Shown here in pieces: positions 1 through 7,243 of a stretch of DNA of 64,000 nucleotides. Each line of letters begins with the position of its first letter. Position 1 is the stretch's first letter. The stretch covers positions 1-64,000 of the forward strand of contig CAZUXY010000011.1 of the NCBI GenBank assembly GCA_964624235.1, written 5' to 3'. Below the pieces are notes generated by a model, which was given only the letters and a program-made list of their open reading frames with translations, searched no databases and was not told the origin of the DNA. Position numbers and translations under genes: made by a program. The DNA is from CAZUXY01 sp964624235 (GTDB lineage: Bacteria > Spirochaetota > UBA4802 > UBA5368).

Positions 1-378
1 ACCGACGACGGTTCGTACGGCCGCAAGGCCTTCGTGACCGAGGCATTGAAAGAGGTCATCGAGAGCGAAAAGGTGAACCTCATCGTCGCGATCGGACCGG
101 TGCCCATGATGAAAGCGGTGAGCGACCTTACCCGTCCCTACGCCATTAAAACACTGGTAAGCCTTAATTCCATCATGGTGGACGGTACCGGCATGTGCGG
201 AGGGTGTCGCGTCACGGTAGACGGAGAGAAGCGTTTTACCTGCGTCGACGGTCCCGAGTTCGACGGCCATCTGGTGAATTTCGACGAACTCACAGCCAGG
301 CTATCAACCTATAGAGAATACGAAAAGGACTCGCTGGATAAACACCACTGCCGTCTGAACGGAGGCCGTCATGAGTAA
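1..378 (+). CDS. nfnA: NfnA / SudB-type ferredoxin-NADP reductase subunit (3' part)
   Basis: The reading frame is open from base 1, so only the C-terminal 125 residues are here. It matches the FAD/NAD-binding small subunit of the Nfn transhydrogenase (SudB, dihydroorotate dehydrogenase electron-transfer family). The end of the NAD domain is visible (IVAIGPVPMMKAV). It is followed by the [2Fe-2S] loop, with cysteines in GMCGGCRV and FTCVDGPEF. In this family the subunit binds NADH and passes electrons to the partner NfnB. The stop overlaps the start of the next gene by 8 bases, which supports coexpression and one complex. The N-terminal FAD domain lies outside the window. Confidence 0.9.
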   Translation, partial: TDDGSYGRKAFVTEALKEVIESEKVNLIVAIGPVPMMKAVSDLTRPYAIKTLVSLNSIMVDGTGMCGGCRVTVDGEKRFTCVDGPEFDGHLVNFDELTARLSTYREYEKDSLDKHHCRLNGGRHE

Positions 379-1765
379 AATACCCCGCCAGCCCATGCGC
401 GAGCAGAAACCGGAAGACCGCGTTAAAAACTTCAACGAGGTACCACTGGGATACGACGACGAAACCGCAAAGCTGGAGGCCTCGCGCTGCATACAGTGCA
501 AAAAGCCCTCCTGTATCACGGGATGTCCCGTGGGAGTGAACATACCGGCTTTTATAAAGGAAATAAACGAAGGGAATTACCTTAAATCAGTGCAGATCAT
601 CAAGGAAACCAATACCCTGCCTGCGGTCTGCGGACGGGTTTGCCCGCAGGAGGAGCAGTGCGAAAAGTACTGTGTGCTGGCCAAAAAGGGAGATCCCGTG
701 GCAATCGGCAAACTGGAGCGCTTCGTGGCCGATTATGAACGCGAGCGCGAGAAACTTCCGGCCTGCGAGGCCTGCCTCACGAAGCATAAAAAGGTCGCCG
801 TGATCGGGTCGGGCCCGGCGGGGCTTACGGCGGCGGGGGACCTTGCCCGTATGGGATACAGGGTCACGGTGTTCGAGGCGTTCCATGCGCCGGGGGGCGT
901 GCTGATCTACGGCATCCCCGAGTTCCGGCTTCCCAAGGCCATCGTGGGTTACGAGATCGACGGTCTCAGGGAAATGGGGGTGGAGATCGTGACGAACAGG
1001 GTCATCGGCACCGCCGAGACCGTGAACGAACTGCTCTCGGGGGGTTACGACGCCGTCTTCATCGCCACCGGGGCGGGACTTCCGCTCTTTCTGGACATTC
1101 CGGGAGAGAACCTGCAGGGTGTGTATTCGGCCAACGAATATCTCACCAGGGCCAACCTCATGAAGGCCTATCGCTTCCCCGAGTACGATACGCCCATCGT
1201 CAGGGGTGAGCATATCGCCGTTGTCGGAGGGGGGAACGTGGCCATGGACTCGGCGCGCATGGCGCTGAGGCTGGGATCGAAGAAGGTGTATCTTATCTAC
1301 AGGCGTTCCCGCACCGAAATGCCCGCCCGTGTGGAGGAGGTCCATCACGCTGAGGAGGAGGGGATCGAGTTCATGCTGCTCACCAACCCGGTGCGCTTCA
1401 TCGGCGACGAAAAGTCTCGGGTTAAGGCCGTAGAGCTGCGCCGCATGGAGCTGGGCGAGCCCGACGAGTCGGGACGCCGCCGGCCGGTGGAAGTGAAGGG
1501 CTCCGAGTTCATGGTGGATATAGATGTGGCCATCATTGCCATCGGCAACGGTCCCAATCCCCTAATCCCCCGCACCACCCCGGGACTGGAACTCACACGC
1601 CGAGGCAACATTAAGGCCGATGATGAAACCATGAAAACCAGCCGCAGGGGCGTGTTCGCCGGAGGGGATATCGTCACCGGCGCCGCCACGGTTATTCTGG
1701 CCATGGGAGCGGGCCGCAAGGCCGCCGCGGCCATACACAATTATCTCGAAACAGGAGAATGGTAA
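371..1765 (+). CDS. nfnB: NfnB / NADPH-dependent glutamate synthase small-subunit-like flavoprotein
   Basis: This 464-residue protein belongs to the GltD/SudA/NfnB family. The N-terminus carries two cysteine groups for [4Fe-4S] clusters (CIQCKKPSCITGCP and CGRVCPQEEQCEKYC). An FAD dinucleotide fold follows (VIGSGPAGLTAAG, about residue 145), then an NADPH fold (VVGGGNVAMDSA, about residue 289) and a C-terminal FAD motif (AGGDIVTGAATV). Because it is fused by overlap to nfnA, I read the pair as electron-bifurcating NADH-dependent ferredoxin:NADP+ oxidoreductase rather than true glutamate synthase; no large GltB subunit is seen. The stop TAA is shared with the start of the next small membrane gene. 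Confidence 0.93.
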   Translation: MSKIPRQPMREQKPEDRVKNFNEVPLGYDDETAKLEASRCIQCKKPSCITGCPVGVNIPAFIKEINEGNYLKSVQIIKETNTLPAVCGRVCPQEEQCEKYCVLAKKGDPVAIGKLERFVADYEREREKLPACEACLTKHKKVAVIGSGPAGLTAAGDLARMGYRVTVFEAFHAPGGVLIYGIPEFRLPKAIVGYEIDGLREMGVEIVTNRVIGTAETVNELLSGGYDAVFIATGAGLPLFLDIPGENLQGVYSANEYLTRANLMKAYRFPEYDTPIVRGEHIAVVGGGNVAMDSARMALRLGSKKVYLIYRRSRTEMPARVEEVHHAEEEGIEFMLLTNPVRFIGDEKSRVKAVELRRMELGEPDESGRRRPVEVKGSEFMVDIDVAIIAIGNGPNPLIPRTTPGLELTRRGNIKADDETMKTSRRGVFAGGDIVTGAATVILAMGAGRKAAAAIHNYLETGEW

Positions 1766-2166
1766 TGGATAAAAAGATTAAAGTTATTTCCATACTCGAA
1801 CTCATCATGGCGGCGGGGCTCATCCTGTTCTGGATCGGCTTCTTCACCGTTGGGATGGCACCTGAGAACCCTCCCGCATGCTACTTCGCCTATGAGCATT
1901 CCTTCCCGGTACCCGATATTATCCTGGCGCTGTTTCTGATCGCCGCGGCGGTTATGTTAAGGAAAGGAAATCCCATGGGGAAGCTGATATCCCTGGTGTG
2001 CGCAGGGGCCCTCTTTTTCCTGGGGGTGCTGGATATGTGTTTCAATACCCTCCAGGGGGTCTACGCTGTTTCCACGATGGACCTGGTGTCAAACCTTTTC
2101 ATCAATATCGCCTGCGTGGTGCTGGGTGCGATCATCGTATGGGGATTTAAAGACGCGGTGAAATAA
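1765..2166 (+). CDS. Four-helix membrane protein of unknown function
   Basis: The product is about 133 residues and very hydrophobic, with four membrane segments at about residues 8-30, 50-65, 75-95 and 105-128. I do not recognise the family. The ATG at 1765 overlaps the nfnB stop in a TAATG arrangement, with an AGGAGA ribosome site just before it; an in-frame ATG at 1759 is an alternative. Translational coupling to nfnB suggests coexpression. A membrane link to the Nfn complex would be unusual, because Nfn is soluble, so no role is assigned. Confidence 0.75.
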   Translation: MDKKIKVISILELIMAAGLILFWIGFFTVGMAPENPPACYFAYEHSFPVPDIILALFLIAAAVMLRKGNPMGKLISLVCAGALFFLGVLDMCFNTLQGVYAVSTMDLVSNLFINIACVVLGAIIVWGFKDAVK

Positions 2167-2187
2167 TTCGAAGGGTATTAATGAATC

Positions 2188-2217
2188 CACAGGCATGGAT
2201 TTGAATCCGCGCCTGTG
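2188..2217. terminator. Strong hairpin between convergent genes, probable bidirectional terminator
   Basis: CACAGGC at 2188-2194 pairs with GCCTGTG at 2211-2217. Inside it GGATT pairs with AATCC, leaving a tiny loop. A short T/A-rich stretch follows on both sides. It lies between the plus-strand membrane gene ending at 2166 and the minus-strand gene ending at 2228. Confidence 0.6.
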
Positions 2218-2227
2218 TTAATGCCTA

Positions 2228-2464
2228 TTATTTCAACATCTTTTTGCGGCTTTCCATGCATTCATAGTTCTGCCTGGCGCATTTCACGCGGCTCATAACA
2301 TCCTTGTCGACACAACGGTCCATCTCTACACCGAATTTACGGTGACAGACGTCCCTGCCCGCTTTTGCCGTTCTGCCGTCAGGGAATGTCTCTTTCCATG
2401 CGTACAACGTCACCAGAACGGTGATAGAACGCAGAACCAGGGCGGCGGTAATGGTCTTTTTCAT
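2228..2464 (-). CDS. Small secreted four-cysteine protein, unknown
   Basis: This is a 78-residue product. The N-terminal MKK and hydrophobic stretch look like a signal peptide or anchor. The rest is charged and holds four cysteines, two 10 residues apart and two 6 apart (DVCHRKFG, MDRCVDK, VKCARQNYEC). That spacing suggests two disulfides in the periplasm. An AAGGA ribosome site sits 5-6 bases before the ATG. I recognise no family. The gene is short, so there is some risk that it is spurious, but the start signals and cysteine pattern favour a real gene. Confidence 0.55.
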   Translation of the reverse strand: MKKTITAALVLRSITVLVTLYAWKETFPDGRTAKAGRDVCHRKFGVEMDRCVDKDVMSRVKCARQNYECMESRKKMLK

Positions 2465-2677
2465 AGCATAGATTCCTTAATAATATTTGATAAAAGAGAA
2501 GGGTGGAATATGGTGAGATTGCAAGAATTTGTTACTGTTGTAAGGAATCTGTTGATGTGTCATTACTTAGAATAAAAAAAGCTTGATACAAGCCGGTAGA
2601 AGTTCACCATACATTGTCGATCAGACTTTATTTAAAGAACAACCGCCCGCAAATAAATCAGGAAAGAAAGGCACCGC

Positions 2678-4066
2678 ATGAGCTTCAACGTGACTCAACC
2701 AGTCCTGACTGACCGGCTGAGTACCAGTACCAGGATGGGGTACGGTGTGGCCGATTTCGGGCTGGGCCTTGCCTTCAACCTGCCAGGGTTTTTCCTTCTG
2801 TATTATTTCACCGACGTGTTCGGTATCCCGGCCGCGGCTGCGGGGTTCATTCTCTTTTTCTCCAAGATATGGGACGCCCTCATCTCTCCCGCCATGGGGT
2901 ACATCACCGATTATACCGTTACCCGCTGGGGCAGAAAGCGGCCGTATCTCCTTTTCGGCGCGCTGCCCGCCGCGGCATCAATCGCCATGGTGTACTGGTC
3001 GCCTCCTCTCGCGTCAACGGGATGGAAGATAGCATACAGCGCCGCGTCATTCACCCTCTTCTGCACTTTCATGACGGTTATGATAGTGCCTTACGGGGCA
3101 CTGGCCGCCGACATGACCTCGGATTCTCACGAACGTTCGGTGCTTTCCGCCTGGAGGATGGTCTTCGCCATCAGCGGGACACTGGTGGCGGCCGGCGCGA
3201 CACGGCCGCTGGTGGTATGGCTTGGGGGCGGGTCTCATCCAGCCGGTGAGGTGATGGGATTCAGGGCGGTCGGGGTGGTGTTCGGTGGGGTGATGATACT
3301 TACCGTGGTGACGACCTTTTTCCTCGTAAAAGAGCGGACGGCGATTTACAGCGGATCCCGTTCCAGTCTGTGGAAAGACATGAAAGTGATTGTGCATAAC
3401 CGGCCCTTCATCATCCTCACGCTCGGGGTCATGATGTTCCAGGTGGCGCTCAATACCATGAGCGGGGTGGTGGTGTATTTTTTCAAATACAACCTTAACG
3501 CCGAGCACATGATCCCCGCCGCCTTTCTCTGCCTCATGGCCTCGTCGGTGGTATCGATCCCCTTCTTCCTTAAACTCTCGAAAAACCATGGTAAAAAATT
3601 TTCCTATAACGCGGGCATGGCTTTAATGGCTCTATTCTCTGTCCCCATCTTTATGTACTCCGAAAGGAGCATGGGGCTTACCCTGGTATTATTCGCGATG
3701 GTCGGTCTGGGACTGGGCACCGTGTACCTCTCTCCGTGGGCCATGGTGCCCGACACCGTTGAATATTCTGAATGGAAAACGGGCCTGCGGCGTGAGGGGA
3801 TTCTTTACGGGTTTTTCTATTTTTCCTTCAAGCTGTCGGTCGCGGTTCCGGGGCTCCTGGTGGGAACGGTGCTCAGGGCGGTGGGATACGTTCCAAATGC
3901 CGTTCAGACACCAACCGCATTGCTGGGCATAAAGTCCCTGCTCACGCTGGTACCGCTGGTGTTTGTCGCCGCGGGCATTATACTGATATCGAGATTCCCC
4001 ATTGACGACGCGATGTACCGGATGATTACCCGTGAGATAAGGGAGCGCAATAATGCCGCGCCGTGA
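2678..4066 (+). CDS. GPH-family (MFS_2) sugar:cation symporter
   Basis: The protein has 462 residues and about 12 membrane segments. It is typical of the glycoside-pentoside-hexuronide:cation symporters: an N-terminal YGVADFGLGLAFN, then WDALISPAMGYITDYT and the conserved charged loop RWGRKRPYLLFGA. These inner-membrane carriers bring in sugars or glycosides with Na+ or H+; the substrate cannot be read from sequence. GGAAAG precedes the ATG. Its last 14 bases overlap the next gene (HEAT-repeat protein), so the two are probably cotranscribed. Confidence 0.9.
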   Translation: MSFNVTQPVLTDRLSTSTRMGYGVADFGLGLAFNLPGFFLLYYFTDVFGIPAAAAGFILFFSKIWDALISPAMGYITDYTVTRWGRKRPYLLFGALPAAASIAMVYWSPPLASTGWKIAYSAASFTLFCTFMTVMIVPYGALAADMTSDSHERSVLSAWRMVFAISGTLVAAGATRPLVVWLGGGSHPAGEVMGFRAVGVVFGGVMILTVVTTFFLVKERTAIYSGSRSSLWKDMKVIVHNRPFIILTLGVMMFQVALNTMSGVVVYFFKYNLNAEHMIPAAFLCLMASSVVSIPFFLKLSKNHGKKFSYNAGMALMALFSVPIFMYSERSMGLTLVLFAMVGLGLGTVYLSPWAMVPDTVEYSEWKTGLRREGILYGFFYFSFKLSVAVPGLLVGTVLRAVGYVPNAVQTPTALLGIKSLLTLVPLVFVAAGIILISRFPIDDAMYRMITREIRERNNAAP

Positions 4067-4799
4067 CCGGTCTGATAATCATGAACCATCGGTGCGCCTG
4101 ATGGTGCGGGAGGTGGTCACATCGGAAGACTGGGAGGGCCGCCTGGACGAATTAACCGTGTTTCCACCGGCACGGCTCATCGGTCCGTTGACCCCGTACC
4201 TTTTGCGGGAGCCGGTCCTTAAATGGCGTGCCGTTACCATGCTGGGAATTACCGCGGCCAGGCTCGCGGCGGAAAATCCCGAGGGCGGCAGAACGGCGCT
4301 GCGGCGCTTCACCTGGATGCTGAACGACGAGTCCGGCGGTATACCCTGGGGCGCGCCGGAGGCCATCGGCGAGATACTTTCGCAGAGCGAACTCCTGGGG
4401 AAAGAATTTCACCATGTTCTCGTTTCCTATGTGCTTGAGGAGGCGGACGGGATGGACAATTATCTGGAGTTCACTCCCCTGCGGCAGGGCGCCTGGTGGG
4501 GTATCGGCAGGCTGGGCCAGGCACGTCCCGGACTGCTGGTTCCCGCGGCACGACGCCTTTTAGACCGGGGGGCAGGCGAAACCGACACCGTGATTACGGG
4601 GCTGGTCTGCTGGATCATGGGTAACATACAATACGCAGCGGCGCGGGAGTTTCTTGCTAAACTGGCCGACGACCGCCGGCAACTGGAACTCTACCGGGAC
4701 AGGGTCCTTTCAGCGTTTACCGTGGGCGCACTGGCACGGGAGGCCCTGGAGAAGATCGAGCGGCCCCACGGCAGGTGCCTGCCGGAAACCTGGGGATAA
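4053..4799 (+). CDS. HEAT-like repeat protein, DVU0298 family
   Basis: This 248-residue soluble protein is built from helical pairs (for example LKWRAVTMLGITAARLA and QGAWWGIGRLGQARPGLL). The pattern is known from the DVU0298-type HEAT-like family common in anaerobes. The family has no firm biochemical role; a scaffold or protein-interaction function is likely from the fold. It overlaps the symporter stop by 14 bases and probably depends on it for translation. Confidence 0.7.
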   Translation: MPRRDRSDNHEPSVRLMVREVVTSEDWEGRLDELTVFPPARLIGPLTPYLLREPVLKWRAVTMLGITAARLAAENPEGGRTALRRFTWMLNDESGGIPWGAPEAIGEILSQSELLGKEFHHVLVSYVLEEADGMDNYLEFTPLRQGAWWGIGRLGQARPGLLVPAARRLLDRGAGETDTVITGLVCWIMGNIQYAAAREFLAKLADDRRQLELYRDRVLSAFTVGALAREALEKIERPHGRCLPETWG

Positions 4800-4880
4800 T
4801 AATATTCAGTCTGCCAGGGCATCGGTAACGCGAAAAAACAAAGGCATACAACGAAGCACAAAGGGGGATAAGGCGATACG

Positions 4881-4963
4881 AACGGCGATAAAGGGGATGA
4901 AATTAGCAGTGTTATAAACCCGAAACCCATCCTCATTGCCTCTTCATCCCCTTTAATGCCGTT
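4881..4963. repeat. Long imperfect inverted repeat in the 4800-5044 intergenic region
   Basis: Two 21-base arms (4881-4901 and 4943-4963) are inverse complements with only two mismatches, around a core of AAAGGGGATGAA / TTCATCCCCTTT. A 41-base loop separates them. There is no T-run of terminator type. The 245-base region has no credible gene. It could be a remnant of a small mobile repeat, or an mRNA 3' end structure for the symporter operon. Confidence 0.55.
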
Positions 4964-5044
4964 AAAAAACCTTTATGCACATCGTCATACTCTTCGAGAC
5001 CTGGTGGCGGTAAATAAAGCGTTTCTACGAAAGGGAGGGCCAAC

Positions 5045-5443
5045 ATGCTACAGAGTTTCTCAGTCAAGACCTCGTCACGGGAGGAACTGGTTGATATTAC
5101 CGCAGGGGTGCAGAAGACCGTAACGGCGTCCGGCGTGACCGAAGGCGTCTGCCACGTCTACACTCCCCACACCACGGCGGCGGTCACCATCAATGAAAAC
5201 GCGGACCCCACGGTACAGCGTGACATCATCAAGGGACTTTCCTCCATCGGTATCGAGGGAGTGCACTACTCCCACGGCGAAGGCAACTCACCGGCCCATA
5301 TCAAGTCGAGCCTGGTGGGATGTTCGGAAACCGTCTTCATAGAAAACGGGCGTCTCAAGCTGGGCACCTGGCAGGGCCTGTACCTCTGCGAGTTCGACGG
5401 TCCACGTTCGCGGCAGGTATGGGTGCGGTGCGGGCAGGGATAG
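5045..5443 (+). CDS. YjbQ / UPF0047 family protein
   Basis: The protein has 132 residues, the usual family length. Family signatures include HVYTPHTTAAVTINENAD near residue 40, HGEGNSPAHIKSSLVG near residue 80, and LGTWQGLYLCEFDGPR near the C-terminus. Members have been annotated as a secondary thiamine-phosphate synthase on the strength of complementation; the real substrate is unsettled. A GGGAGGGCC ribosome site precedes the ATG. The gene is convergent with the toxin gene, with a 3-base gap. Confidence 0.9.
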   Translation: MLQSFSVKTSSREELVDITAGVQKTVTASGVTEGVCHVYTPHTTAAVTINENADPTVQRDIIKGLSSIGIEGVHYSHGEGNSPAHIKSSLVGCSETVFIENGRLKLGTWQGLYLCEFDGPRSRQVWVRCGQG

Positions 5444-5446
5444 AAG

Positions 5447-5725
5447 TTACTTTTTATAACTGTCCTTTCGATGATCGATATCGATGATGAAAACTATTAC
5501 CTTCTGTGATTCGACCATGTAAAACAAATGATAGTTCCCGATCCGGTAACGGTAAACACCGGAAACCTCGCCTTTCAGTTTTTTTATATGGGGACCATAG
5601 AAGGGGTTTTTTCGCAATTGCAGATACACATAGTTCACAATTTTGGAATAAACCGCTTTGAATTCCCTTTTCGCGATTTTTGCTTCAAAGGTGTCGGTCT
5701 CGGCAATGCTGAAATCAGTCGACAA
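5447..5725 (-). CDS. RelE/ParE-family toxin
   Basis: This 92-residue protein has the RelE/ParE fold pattern: an N-terminal helix pair (FKAVYSKIVNYVYLQLRKNPF), then KKLKG, YRYRIGNYHLFYMV and a final beta strand VIVFIIDIDHRKDSY. RelE-type members cleave mRNA at the ribosome and ParE-type members poison gyrase. The C-terminal DIDHRKDSY with the basic RYRIG strand is more RelE/RelE-like. The start overlaps the antitoxin stop by 11 bases, the classic antitoxin-first order. Confidence 0.88.
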   Translation of the reverse strand: MSTDFSIAETDTFEAKIAKREFKAVYSKIVNYVYLQLRKNPFYGPHIKKLKGEVSGVYRYRIGNYHLFYMVESQKVIVFIIDIDHRKDSYKK

Positions 5726-5957
5726 TGCGGTATTTACCTTTCCTTACATCGTCCATTCCCTTCTTCAGACCGCTCACGAGGGTCTTGTCGCCGAGGATTT
5801 CATCCATCTCCCGGTCGGACATGTGGATTTCATTGGTCAGATAGGCCAGGGTCGCGTATTCAATGAAATTTGAAACGGTCCTTCTCTCGCCGTCGGCGGC
5901 CTTTTTAAATATATCATACACGGCGTCGTCGAGCCGTATGGTAATGGTCTTGGGCAT
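5715..5957 (-). CDS. Ribbon-helix-helix (CopG-like) antitoxin
   Basis: This 80-residue protein starts with a ribbon-helix-helix DNA-binding segment (KTITIRLDDAVYDIFKKAA, then SNFIEYA). A charged C-terminal tail would wrap the toxin. It precedes and overlaps the toxin gene. GGAGG sits 8 bases before the ATG. Three tandem 10-base repeats upstream fit autoregulation by antitoxin dimers. Confidence 0.87.
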   Translation of the reverse strand: MPKTITIRLDDAVYDIFKKAADGERRTVSNFIEYATLAYLTNEIHMSDREMDEILGDKTLVSGLKKGMDDVRKGKYRIVD

Positions 5958-5971
5958 GACAAACCTCCAGT

Positions 5972-6007
5972 GTATTCAAAAGTATTCAAAAGTATTCTTA
6001 TAGTCAA
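5972..6007 (-). promoter_or_regulatory. Toxin-antitoxin promoter with three tandem 10-bp operator repeats
   Basis: On the minus strand TTGACT (6007-6002) and TACTTT (5984-5979) are 17 bases apart and form a sigma70-like promoter. On the plus strand GTATTC occurs three times with exact 10-base spacing (5972-5977, 5982-5987, 5992-5997) across the spacer, the -10 and the start region. Ten-base periodicity on one helix face suits cooperative binding of ribbon-helix-helix antitoxins. Confidence 0.65.
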
Positions 6008-6081
6008 GCAGCAATCAGGATGCCTGAAGGAAAGAAGAGGTTTTGACGGGAGGAACAGCGGATTATTATTTATTTCATTCT

Positions 6082-6195
6082 TTACTTATGGCGTAATTCC
6101 CTGCTGACGTTCTCGCTGTTGAGCCTGATGCTCCTCATTACCAGTACGTACAGCCAGAAGCTGAGACCGGCAACACCCAGGATTATTTTTACCAT
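6082..6195 (-). CDS. Possible 37-residue single-span membrane peptide
   Basis: From the ATG at 6195 the frame gives MVKIILGVAGLSFWLYVLVM followed by a charged tail, which looks like a small anchored peptide. GAGGG lies about 8 bases upstream. A longer version from 6279 adds a cysteine/histidine-rich stretch that looks non-coding. No family is recognised, and chance occurrence cannot be excluded. Confidence 0.3.
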   Translation of the reverse strand: MVKIILGVAGLSFWLYVLVMRSIRLNSENVSRELRHK

Positions 6196-6301
6196 TCCAG
6201 TACCCTCACTAATAATATCATGACAGCAACAGGTGATCAAAATATCAACAGGATTGCTTGAATGGTGACACACCAACACTGAAGTAAAGATAAATGAATT
6301 C

Positions 6302-6445
6302 TCAATCCACCATCTGAGTCTTCACCAGCTTCCTGATCGCCGCGATGTTATTCCGGGTATATCCCTTAAAAGGGCCAAGTACTTGCCGCTTTTTATTGAT
6401 CACGAAAATTGTTTCATAGTTAATGCTCCCATAATCTTTTTCCAT
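6302..6445 (-). CDS. Possible 47-residue small protein downstream of the HEPN-like gene
   Basis: An ATG at 6445 opens a 47-codon frame (starting MEKDYGSINYETIFV and ending LVKTQMVD) that overlaps the end of the upstream gene by 26 bases. Composition is balanced and protein-like, with a basic middle (INKKRQVLGPFKGYTRNN). An AGGA lies only two bases before the ATG, which is too close for a good site. It could be a real partner of the HEPN-like protein or the tail of a decayed gene. No family is recognised. Confidence 0.35.
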   Translation of the reverse strand: MEKDYGSINYETIFVINKKRQVLGPFKGYTRNNIAAIRKLVKTQMVD

Positions 6446-6956
6446 ATTCCTGGGCAACGCTCGGACCACAATTGATAAGTTTCTTAAAAATATTTTCAGA
6501 AGTTCTCAGCAGCCTTTCGTATCTTTCACGCAAGGAGGGTTCATAAATTATATCGACGATTTTAGTTCTTAACCAGTCGTCATAACATATTGCTACACAA
6601 TAAGCTTTGTCCATGAAAGGGACAGGCGGATATGCGCCGGAAAAATTTCTATGGGTTGCGTATTTATTCCTGAAATCAGTTATTTCTTCCCAGTATCTGT
6701 TAAATTGAGTTTTATCAATTCCCGCAATAGAATTCAAATAATCAAGGAATTCGTTTCGATAGTAATCATCCAGAACAACTTTTTTCCAGTGAAGCTCATT
6801 TGAATCCGCACCAAATACCATACACCAATCTATTATTGCCTTAATCATGTGGGCATCAATTGTCCTTGTCCAAAATTCGCTTTTAATACTTGAGGTATTG
6901 TATTGCTGTTGCAGAACCCGATAGTAAGCAAGATGATGAATAAAACTTACCAGCAC
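6420..6956 (-). CDS. HEPN-like hypothetical protein, probably acquired
   Basis: About 178 residues from a weak GTG start. The segment DFRNKYATHRN resembles the R-x(4-6)-H motif of HEPN-type RNases and of abortive-infection proteins, set in a helical protein; this is pattern inference only. The gene is clearly more AT-rich than its neighbours, which suggests transfer. The start is doubtful. An ATG at 6978 in the next frame gives MDTSPAWRAGKF and would join the body after removal of one T from a TTTT run, so a frameshift or sequencing error near 6945 is possible. Confidence 0.55.
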   Translation of the reverse strand: MLVSFIHHLAYYRVLQQQYNTSSIKSEFWTRTIDAHMIKAIIDWCMVFGADSNELHWKKVVLDDYYRNEFLDYLNSIAGIDKTQFNRYWEEITDFRNKYATHRNFSGAYPPVPFMDKAYCVAICYDDWLRTKIVDIIYEPSLRERYERLLRTSENIFKKLINCGPSVAQEYGKRLWEH

Positions 6957-7243
6957 GCCATGCTGGTGATGTATCCATAAGTCTTCGTTTATTTGCGTAA
7001 TCTTTTTCCTTGAGTCAAATTGTCTATGGTAATGCCATATACAATTCTAAAAAGGATTTTTTTAGATGCCGCTTTATATATAATATTATGTTTGGAAAAA
7101 ACCAGTATCTAGATAGGCGGGGAAAGCTGACGATATTCACCTTCTGGTTTTATAAAATGAACGCTTCAATATCATGTTTAACCCCTATCAGTCCATCAAC
7201 AGAAAGGTCCTCGTCGATATTGGGCAAGTACTCCCCCTTATGA
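6957..7243. other. AT-rich intergenic stretch without a convincing gene
   Basis: About 287 bases of low GC. On the minus strand, 7154-7243 reads as a coherent C-terminal-like peptide (YLPNIDEDLSVDGLIG, then VKHDIEAFIL and a stop), but the frame has no start and hits a stop inside the adjacent lipoprotein gene. The plus-strand frame at 7010-7243 has poor composition. I read the region as decayed accessory DNA belonging with the HEPN-like gene. Confidence 0.4.

Noticed and set aside
371..1765. Glutamate synthase small subunit
   Set aside because: No large subunit is next to it and it overlaps an NfnA-type gene, so the Nfn transhydrogenase reading is preferred.
7010..7243. 77-residue plus-strand frame in the AT-rich patch
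   Set aside because: Unusual residue composition, no ribosome site, no motif.
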